Assembly: GCA_023416055.1 (NCBI GenBank)
Contig: JAEZIH010000071.1
Span: forward strand, 1 to 6,088
Direction of reading: 5' to 3'
DNA from: Pseudomonadota bacterium
GTDB lineage: Bacteria > Pseudomonadota > Alphaproteobacteria > Caulobacterales > Caulobacteraceae
Length of the DNA stretch: 6,088 nt
Positions within the stretch are counted from its first letter, which is position 1, and each line of letters begins with the position of its first letter. Positions 1 to 5,348 of this stretch are shown here, piece after piece. A model generated the notes under the pieces. It made no database searches. It was not told where the DNA came from and saw nothing but the letters and a program-made list of their open reading frames with translations. A program made the position numbers and the translations under genes.

Positions 1-646
1 CGGCGAGGATGACGTCGACCTGCTTGCCGAGACGCTCGGTCATCTGGGCCTCGGTCCAGTTGTCGTAGGCGGCGCGGCGGTAGTTGGACAGGAAGGCGTC
101 GTACACGAGCTCGGAGAGCAGGCGGACATCGGCGTCCTGGCGCAGCTCGCCCTCGCGGACCCCGGCCTGAAGGGCGTCGGTGACGATCGAGAGGATCGGG
201 CCGATGGCCTCGCGGGTGCGCATCTCGGCCGCGACCGGCTGGAACCAGGAACGGGCGACCACGGCCTGGACCAGCGGCAGCTGCTCGAGCGAGCCGTGAT
301 AGCCGGCCTGCAGGGCCGCGAGGATGCGCGCGCGCACCGAACCCTCGGCCGCGGCGGCGGCCTTCATGGTCTCGGCCAGACGGGCCAGGTCGGTGGCGAG
401 GACGGCTTCGAACAGCTCGGCCTTGTCCTGGAAGTTGGCGAAGACCGCGCCCGTGGACATGCCCGCGCCCTTGGCGATGTCGCGGATGGTGGCCGGCTCG
501 TAGCCGCGCTCGGCGAAGAGCTGGCGGGCGGCGTCGAGGACCTTCTGGCGGGTGCGGACCTTGGCGGCCTGACGGCGGTTCAGGCGCGGGGCCTCGGCTT
601 CGGACTGGGACTCGGACTGGGTGGGGGACAGGGCGATATCTCGCAT
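1..646 (-). CDS. TetR/AcrR-family transcriptional regulator (C-terminus cut by window edge)
   Basis: A one-component DNA-binding repressor that would act in the cytoplasm as a dimer; its ligand and target are unknown. The reading frame is open from ATG 646 to the left edge, giving 215 codons, so only the last few residues can be missing if it has usual TetR length. Residues about 31-83 form the TetR N-terminal helix-turn-helix domain: RQKVLDAARQLFAERGY (33-49), the recognition segment IRDIAKGAGMSTGAVFANF (54-72), then DKAELFEAVL. Residues 90-215 are a helical ligand/dimer domain with no assignable subclass. The start is the first ATG after an in-frame TAG at 662-664; no clear Shine-Dalgarno precedes it. 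The N-terminus carries an unusual Ser/Gln/Glu-rich stretch of about 12 residues before the domain. It lies downstream of and on the same strand as the antiporter gene. The family call is secure; the regulated genes are not visible. Confidence 0.95.
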   Translation of the reverse strand, partial: MRDIALSPTQSESQSEAEAPRLNRRQAAKVRTRQKVLDAARQLFAERGYEPATIRDIAKGAGMSTGAVFANFQDKAELFEAVLATDLARLAETMKAAAAAEGSVRARILAALQAGYHGSLEQLPLVQAVVARSWFQPVAAEMRTREAIGPILSIVTDALQAGVREGELRQDADVRLLSELVYDAFLSNYRRAAYDNWTEAQMTERLGKQVDVILA

Positions 647-750
647 GAAACGGGTACTCGACTAAGCGGCCACGCAGGAGGGGCCATCGAAAACTGACCG
701 CCGAAGCGATGGGGAGGAAGGCGGAACACGATGCGGCGTGCCCGCCGTGG

Positions 751-791
751 GTCGTCTCTGACGACAGGGGCAGTCATCATGCAACGATGAC
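751..791. promoter_or_regulatory. Two related inverted repeats upstream of tetR, candidate operators
   Basis: Seen directly: GTCGTC-TCT-GACGAC at 751-765 (6-bp perfect arms, 3-nt spacer) and GTCATC-ATGCAAC-GATGAC at 773-791 (6-bp perfect arms, 7-nt spacer). The half-sites share the form GTCRTC and the centres lie 24 bp apart. TetR regulators commonly bind short palindromes in their own promoters, so autoregulation is the simplest reading, but this is inference. They sit 105-145 bp before the tetR ATG; I could not place a convincing -35/-10 pair. No hairpin followed by a T-run is visible after the antiporter stop, so some tetR transcription may be read-through from it. Confidence 0.35.
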
Positions 792-858
792 CAAAATGGG
801 GTGCGGAGATTAACGGGCCGGTGACTTCGGGGGTTAACGGCGCGACATCTTGACCGCT

Positions 859-2700
859 TCAACCACGGGTCGTCGAACGCAGGGCGCGCACCCGTCGGGG
901 CCCGCCTTCGGTCGTCGGGAGGGCTTCCTGGAAGAGGGTGCGGAAGCGGTCGCGGCGTTCGTGGATCGAGGCCAGCACCAGACCCATGGGCACGCCCAGA
1001 TCGACCAGGGTGTTCTCGGCCAGCTGCAGGGCCGCCTCGGTGGTTTCGGGCACGGCGTCGGTGACGCCCAGCTGGTACAGCCGGACGGCGTGACGCTCGT
1101 CGCGGGCGCGGGCGATGAGGATCAGGTCGGGGCGCAGGGTCCGGGCCGCCGCCACCACCTCGTCGACCCGCGATGGCGAGTCCATGGTCACGATGACCGC
1201 GCGTGCGGTCTCGATCCCGCACAGGCGCAGCATCTCGGGCCGGCCGGCGTCGCCGTAGAAGACGTTGGAACCCTCGGCGCGCCCCTTCGCCACCGTGGCG
1301 GCGTTGGAGTCGACGGCCAAGTAGGCCTGGCCGTGCTCATCCAGCATTTCGCCGACCAGGCGGCCGACCCGTCCGAAGCCGACGATCAGCACCTTGTGCC
1401 CGGGCTCGACCGGCTCCATCGCCTCGGGTGGCAGGACGGGGGCGGCCGGGTCGACGCGCCGCGACAGGCGGTCCGCGATCAGGCCCATCAGCGGAATGCT
1501 GAAGATGCTGATCGTCGCCGCCAGCATGATGGTGCGGGTGAAGTCGGGCGAGGCCAGACCCTCGACGAGGCCGGCGCCGAGGATGACGAAGGCGAACTCG
1601 CCGGCGGGCCCCAGCAACAGGGCCGACTCGATGGCGGTTCTGTTCCTGACGCCCCACAACCGGGCCGCGCCGAAGATCAGCAGGGTCTTGAGCAGGGTCA
1701 GGCCGATGGCGAGGCCGAAGACCCCGGCGGGGTCGGCGGCGATGGCGTCGAGGTCGAGGCCGATGCCGACGCCGACGAAGAAGACGCCGAGCAGCAGGCC
1801 CTTGAAGGGCTCGATGGACAGTTCGACGGCGCGGCGGAACTCGGTCTCGGCCAGCAGGAGGCCGGCGACGAGGGCGCCCAGGCTCATCGACAAGCCCGAG
1901 GCCTGGGCCACGAGGCCGGCGCCCACGACCACCAGCAGGCTGGCGGCGACGAACATCTCCTGGCCATGGCCGCGGGCGCGCGAACGGGCGACGAAACGGA
2001 ACATGGGGCGCAGCACCAGCCGCCCCAGGACCACGATGAGGGCCAGGCCGACGGCGGCGGGGACGAGGGTGAACAGGGCCGGGCCCAGCACGGCCGGGTC
2101 GAACTCCCCGGCCGGGGTCGTGCCCGGCAGGACCGTGGCCGCGAGGACGGTGACGGTGATCAGGATGGGGGCGACGGACAGGTCCTGGGCCAGCAGGACG
2201 GAGAAGGTGGTGCGCCCGGTGGCTCCGGCCAGCTTGCCGCGCTCGGCCAGCACCGGCATCACCACCGCCGTCGAGGACAGGGCCAGGCCCATGCCCAGCA
2301 CGGCGGCCGAGGCCAGCGGCTGGCCCATGACCATGAACAGCGCCGCCAGGGCCACGGCGCAGACCGCGACCTGGGTCAGGCCGAGGCCGAACACCAGCTT
2401 GCGCATCGAGCGCAGCCGCTCCCACGACAGCTCCAGACCGATCATGAACAGCAGGAAGGCGACGCCCAGTTCGGACAGGGTGCGGATCTGGTCGGCGTCT
2501 GAGATGGTCAGCCAGGACAGCCACGGCGCGCTGGCCGAGAAGCGCGCCAGGCCGTCCGGTCCGAACAGCACGCCGGCGGCGAGGAAGCCGAGGATGGGGC
2601 TGATGCGCAGGCGGTTGAACAGCGGGACCATGACGCCCGCTGCGGCAAGGAAGACCAGCAGGTCCTTGTACTCTGCGCCGCCCCCGCCGTGACCTGTCAT
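859..2700 (-). CDS. Kef-type monovalent cation:proton antiporter (CPA2) with RCK/TrkA-N domain
   Basis: An inner-membrane K+ (or Na+)/H+ antiporter of the CPA2 family, expected to release cations in exchange for protons under nucleotide or redox control. It has 613 residues, close to E. coli KefB/KefC. Residues about 10-410 are a series of hydrophobic helices with family motifs: RISPILGFLAAGVLFGP (32-48), the transport-core LLAQDLSVAPIL (169-180, Q172 D173), and IEPFKGLLLGVFF (296-308). Residues about 435-550 are a Rossmann RCK_N domain with GFGRVG (441-446) and the acidic D464 that usually favours NAD(H). No TrkA-C domain is evident; the last 60 residues are polar. The start is the first ATG after an in-frame TAG (2722-2724) and has a GGGGA Shine-Dalgarno-like element just upstream. 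No KefF/KefG-type ancillary gene is in the window, and glutathione gating cannot be assumed. It is divergent from the M13 peptidase. Confidence 0.95.
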   Translation of the reverse strand: MTGHGGGGAEYKDLLVFLAAAGVMVPLFNRLRISPILGFLAAGVLFGPDGLARFSASAPWLSWLTISDADQIRTLSELGVAFLLFMIGLELSWERLRSMRKLVFGLGLTQVAVCAVALAALFMVMGQPLASAAVLGMGLALSSTAVVMPVLAERGKLAGATGRTTFSVLLAQDLSVAPILITVTVLAATVLPGTTPAGEFDPAVLGPALFTLVPAAVGLALIVVLGRLVLRPMFRFVARSRARGHGQEMFVAASLLVVVGAGLVAQASGLSMSLGALVAGLLLAETEFRRAVELSIEPFKGLLLGVFFVGVGIGLDLDAIAADPAGVFGLAIGLTLLKTLLIFGAARLWGVRNRTAIESALLLGPAGEFAFVILGAGLVEGLASPDFTRTIMLAATISIFSIPLMGLIADRLSRRVDPAAPVLPPEAMEPVEPGHKVLIVGFGRVGRLVGEMLDEHGQAYLAVDSNAATVAKGRAEGSNVFYGDAGRPEMLRLCGIETARAVIVTMDSPSRVDEVVAAARTLRPDLILIARARDERHAVRLYQLGVTDAVPETTEAALQLAENTLVDLGVPMGLVLASIHERRDRFRTLFQEALPTTEGGPRRVRALRSTTRG

Positions 2701-2851
2701 CCGTTCCCCGCGACGGCGAGACTACAGGCTGATCCGGCGTCCTGTCCGCGTTTTCGCGATTCATGACAAAAAATTCAGGCGACAGCCCCCCGACCCGTCG
2801 TAGGGTCTCGCCGACCCTTCCGAAGTGTGAAGTGAAGTCGAGGGAAATTCC
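2701..2851. promoter_or_regulatory. Divergent promoter region between antiporter and M13 peptidase genes
   Basis: This 151-bp gap must hold the promoters of both flanking genes. Visible elements: CGCG-TTTT-CGCG at 2747-2758; a GATTC (GANTC) site at 2758-2762, the CcrM methylation target in Caulobacterales; an A6 tract at 2768-2773; and a repeat cluster with CCGACCC at 2790-2796 and 2811-2817 (21 bp apart) flanking GGGTC at 2803-2807. The middle copy can pair with either neighbour, forming GACCC-GTCGTA-GGGTC (2792-2807) or AGGGTC-TCGCC-GACCCT (2802-2818). The cluster lies 34-62 bp before the peptidase ATG, so it could be an operator or a 5'-leader structure. I could not define -35/-10 hexamers with confidence for either direction. 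Confidence 0.5.
2840..2845 (+). promoter_or_regulatory. Shine-Dalgarno of the M13 peptidase gene
   Basis: GAGGGA lies 6 nt before ATG 2852. Together with the in-frame TGA at 2828-2830 and the signal peptide that begins right at this ATG, it fixes the start of the peptidase. Confidence 0.8.
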
Positions 2852-4993
2852 ATGAAGAAGCTGCTCATCGGCGCCGCGGTCGGCGCCCTGCTCCTGCCCG
2901 CCGCGCCCGCCCTGGCCCAGCATTTCGCCGCCGACGGTCATGACCACGCCTGCGTCGACGAAGCCTGCACGGTCTTCGAACTGTTCCAGGCGCCGCAGGC
3001 GGGGGCGACCGTCTCGGGATACCAGGGCACGGAGACGCCCCGGTACGGGACCTGGGGCTTCGACCTCAACGGCCGCGACACCTCGGTGGCGCCCGGCGAG
3101 AACTTCTTCCGCCACGCCAACGGCGCGGCCCTGGACCGGCTGCAGATCCCGTCGGACCGCACTTCGTACGGCTCGTTCAACCTGCTGCGCGAACTGTCCG
3201 ACAACCGCGTCAAGGTGATGATCGACGGCCTCGTCGCACGCAGCGACCTGACCCCCGGCTCGGACGAACAGAAGATCGCCGACGCCTACCGCTCCTACAT
3301 GGACGAGGCCCGCATCGAGGCGCTGGACGCGCAGCCGCTGCAGCCCTACCTGGCCGCCATCCGCGCCGCCGACACCCATGAAAAGGCCGCGGTCTACATG
3401 GGCCAGACCCAGGGCCGCTTCGGCGGCTCGATCTTCGGCACCGGCATCTCGACCGACCAGAAGTCGCCCAACCGCTATGTCGTCACCACCGGCCAGTCCG
3501 GCCTCGGCCTGCCCAACCGCGACTACTACCTGGAATCGCGCTGGGCCGAGAAGAAGGCGCTGTACCGCGCCTACGTCGAGCGCATGCTGGAGATGATCGG
3601 CTGGGAGGATCCGTCCGCCAGCGCCGACGCCATCCTGGCCTTCGAGGACCGCATCGCCGAGGCGCACTGGACGCCGATCCAGAACCGCAACCGCGACGAG
3701 ACCTACAACGAGTACACCATCGCCCAGCTGGCCGCCGAGGCCCCGGGCTTTCCGTGGCAGGACTACATGACCGCCATCGGCGTCGGCGACGTGCCGCGCC
3801 TGATCGTGCGGCAGGACACGGCCATGCCGAAGATCGCGGCCATTTTCGCCGAGACCCCGATCGAGGTGATCCAGGCCTGGCAGGCCTTCCACACCACCGA
3901 CGACGCGGCCGGCTATCTGTCGAAGCGCTTCGCCGACGCCCAGTGGGAGTTCCGCTCGCGCGACCTGAACGGCCAGCCCGAGCAGCGTCCCCGCGACAAG
4001 CGCGGCATCAGCTTCGCCGAGGGCATGCTGGGCGAGGCCGTCGGCCGCATGTACGTGGCCGAGTACTTCCCGCCGGAATCCAAGGCAAAGATGGAAGAGC
4101 TGGTCGCCAACCTGCGCACGGCCCTGTCGCACCGCATCGAGAACCTGAGCTGGATGGGCGACGAGACCAAGGCCGCCGCCCAGGACAAGCTGGCCAAGTT
4201 CACCGTCAAGATCGGCTATCCGAGCAAGTGGCGCGACTATTCGGCCCTCGAAATCCGGCCTGACGACCTGGTCGGCAATGTCGAGCGCGCGGGCCTGTTC
4301 CGCTGGAACTACCAGCTCAACCGCCTGAACCAGCCCGTCGACAAGGACGAGTGGGGCATGACCCCGCAGACGGTGAACGCCTACTACAACTCGACCAACA
4401 ACGAGATCGTCTTCCCCGCCGCCATCCTGCAGCCGCCGTTCTTCGATCCGGACGCTGACCCGGCCGTCAACTACGGCGGCATCGGCGGCGTCATCGGCCA
4501 CGAGATCGGCCACGGCTTCGACGACCAGGGCTCCAAGTCCGACGGCGACGGCGTGCTGCGCAACTGGTGGACGCCCGAGGACAAGGCAAATTTCGAGGCC
4601 CTGACCGCGCGCCTCGGCGCCCAGTACGACCAGTTCGAGCCCCTGCCCGGCTTCCACGTCCAGGGTGCCCTGACCATGGGCGAAAACATCGGCGACGCCG
4701 CCGGCAACGCGGTCGGACTTGAGGCCTATCACCTGTCGCTGAACGGCCAGCCGGCGCCGATCCTGGACGGCACCACCGGCGACCAGCGCTTCTTCTACGG
4801 CTGGGCCCAGGTCTGGCAGTCGAAGTACCGCGACGACGCCCTGCGCAACCAGGTCGCCACCGATCCGCACAGCCCGGCCGAGTTTCGGGTCATCGGCCCG
4901 GTGCGCAACGTGGACGCCTGGTACGAGGCTTTCGACGTCAAGCCGGGCGACAAGTACTACCTCGCCCCGGAAGACCGCGTCCGCATCTGGTAA
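2852..4993 (+). CDS. Secreted M13-family (neprilysin/PepO-type) zinc metalloendopeptidase
   Basis: A gluzincin expected to cleave oligopeptides in the periplasm or outside the cell. The 713 residues begin with a clear signal peptide: MKK, a hydrophobic core and ALA|QH, with probable cleavage after residue 22. No lipobox Cys follows. Residues about 75-440 are the M13 N-terminal domain and 500-713 the catalytic domain. Visible active-site elements are NAYYN (509-513, substrate binding), HEIGH (550-554; zinc ligands H550 and H554, catalytic E551), ENIGD (611-615; third ligand E611, supporting D615), and H673/R679 in PHSPAEFR, matching the neprilysin His/Arg pair. The protein ends VRIW where neprilysin has CRVW. 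The only cysteines are C34 and C39. All catalytic residues are present and length is normal for the family, so it should be active. It is monocistronic: divergent from the antiporter and closed by its own terminator. The natural substrate is unknown. Confidence 0.97.
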   Translation: MKKLLIGAAVGALLLPAAPALAQHFAADGHDHACVDEACTVFELFQAPQAGATVSGYQGTETPRYGTWGFDLNGRDTSVAPGENFFRHANGAALDRLQIPSDRTSYGSFNLLRELSDNRVKVMIDGLVARSDLTPGSDEQKIADAYRSYMDEARIEALDAQPLQPYLAAIRAADTHEKAAVYMGQTQGRFGGSIFGTGISTDQKSPNRYVVTTGQSGLGLPNRDYYLESRWAEKKALYRAYVERMLEMIGWEDPSASADAILAFEDRIAEAHWTPIQNRNRDETYNEYTIAQLAAEAPGFPWQDYMTAIGVGDVPRLIVRQDTAMPKIAAIFAETPIEVIQAWQAFHTTDDAAGYLSKRFADAQWEFRSRDLNGQPEQRPRDKRGISFAEGMLGEAVGRMYVAEYFPPESKAKMEELVANLRTALSHRIENLSWMGDETKAAAQDKLAKFTVKIGYPSKWRDYSALEIRPDDLVGNVERAGLFRWNYQLNRLNQPVDKDEWGMTPQTVNAYYNSTNNEIVFPAAILQPPFFDPDADPAVNYGGIGGVIGHEIGHGFDDQGSKSDGDGVLRNWWTPEDKANFEALTARLGAQYDQFEPLPGFHVQGALTMGENIGDAAGNAVGLEAYHLSLNGQPAPILDGTTGDQRFFYGWAQVWQSKYRDDALRNQVATDPHSPAEFRVIGPVRNVDAWYEAFDVKPGDKYYLAPEDRVRIW

Positions 4994-5016
4994 GCGGCGC
5001 CGACAGAGCGATCAGG

Positions 5017-5052
5017 AAGGGCCGGGGCGGAGACGCTCCGGCCCTTTTCTTT
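5017..5052 (+). terminator. Rho-independent terminator of the M13 peptidase gene
   Basis: A 13-bp stem pairs 5017-5029 with 5034-5046 (one G-U pair, G5026/T5037) around a GAGA (GNRA-type) tetraloop at 5030-5033. TTTTCTTT follows at 5045-5052. It starts 24 nt after the peptidase stop codon, so it ends that transcript. Confidence 0.93.
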
Positions 5053-5143
5053 GGCCCGCGGCGGGCTGCGCGGTCCTGGGTGGACGCCGGCCGCCAGGGC
5101 GATGTCGACCCGGAAGTGGAAGGGAGGGCGGGTCCCGGGCACG

Positions 5144-5186
5144 AAAAAAGCCCGCCGCGGGGGATACATCGCGGCGGGCTTTCTTT
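5144..5186 (-). terminator. hisS: Strong intrinsic terminator, best oriented for hisS (functional shape in both directions)
   Basis: A perfect 13-bp stem pairs 5147-5159 with 5170-5182 around a 10-nt loop (5160-5169). Read on the minus strand the stem runs into six consecutive T (5149-5144); on the plus strand it ends in TTTCTTT (5180-5186), so it could stop RNA polymerase from either side. It lies about 165 nt beyond the hisS stop codon, an unusually long distance, which leaves room for a long hisS 3' UTR or a separate small transcript. As a plus-strand terminator it would back up the one at 5017-5052. Confidence 0.85.
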
Positions 5187-5348
5187 CGCTCTCTACGGAG
5201 CGGACGTTTCCTCCCCGAAACGCCTCCGAAAGGTCGCAACGTCGCGACGTCGCGTCTTCCGAGTGGGGTCAGAATGACGACATTCGAACGGCCAAGTCAA
5301 TGAAGGCGTTGGCGAAACCGCCCGTTTTCATTCCTTATCAATGATAAC
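5187..5348. other. Gene-free, structured, AT-richer segment between hisS and its terminator (possible small RNA)
   Basis: Together with 5053-5143 this is the non-coding part of the 355-bp gap between the peptidase and hisS; I support no protein gene here. By hand count, 5271-5348 is about 46% GC, far below its surroundings. Structures seen: hairpin CGCTC/GAGCG (5187-5202); hairpin CGTTTC-CTCCCC-GAAACG (5205-5222); tandem ACGTCGCG copies at 5239-5254 containing a perfect 12-bp palindrome (5239-5250); and palindrome TTATCA-A-TGATAA (5335-5347), one base from the hisS stop. On the minus strand, TTGACT (5300-5295) and CATTCT (5276-5271) with an 18-bp spacer could be a weak promoter for an RNA of about 120 nt ending at 5144. 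A 20-codon minus-strand ORF (5331-5269) is also present, with a poorly spaced AAGGA directly before its ATG. The alternative is simply a hisS 3' UTR. Confidence 0.3.

Noticed and set aside
580..780. A 66-codon minus-strand frame overlapping the tetR start, possible leader peptide
   Set aside because: Most of its end is an out-of-frame reading of tetR, giving Pro/Ser repeats; there is no family similarity and no reason to prefer it.
810..837. Two TTAA half-sites (810-813 and 834-837) as a possible CtrA box
   Set aside because: The CtrA consensus needs TTAA spaced by 7 nt; here the gap is 20 nt.
850..2502. A 550-codon plus-strand frame antisense to the antiporter
   Set aside because: The translation is a Gln/Gly/Asp/His-rich run with no domain; it is the shadow of the real gene.
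1337..4870. A 1177-codon open frame on the minus strand, antisense to the M13 peptidase and running out of frame into the antiporter gene
   Set aside because: It overlaps two genes with complete family motifs, its translation is low-complexity (Val/Gly/Ala/Leu, then Arg/Pro/Gly rich), and such long antisense frames are expected in very GC-rich DNA with G/C third positions.
5265..5280. GGGGTCAGAATGACGA, reminiscent of short motifs seen near some Y1/REP-associated transposase elements
   Set aside because: There is no transposase, no second copy and no terminal repeat in the window; the resemblance is from memory and too short to support a mobile-element relic.
5269..5331. A 20-codon minus-strand ORF (MKTGGFANAF...) just after hisS
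   Set aside because: The AAGGA before the ATG is directly adjacent, too close for good initiation, and so short an ORF is expected by chance; kept only as a note in the gene-free segment.
5051..5344. A 97-codon plus-strand frame between the two terminators and hisS
   Set aside because: It runs through the perfect terminator hairpin at 5147-5182, begins in the T-tail of the peptidase terminator, and has no ribosome-binding site or recognisable domain.
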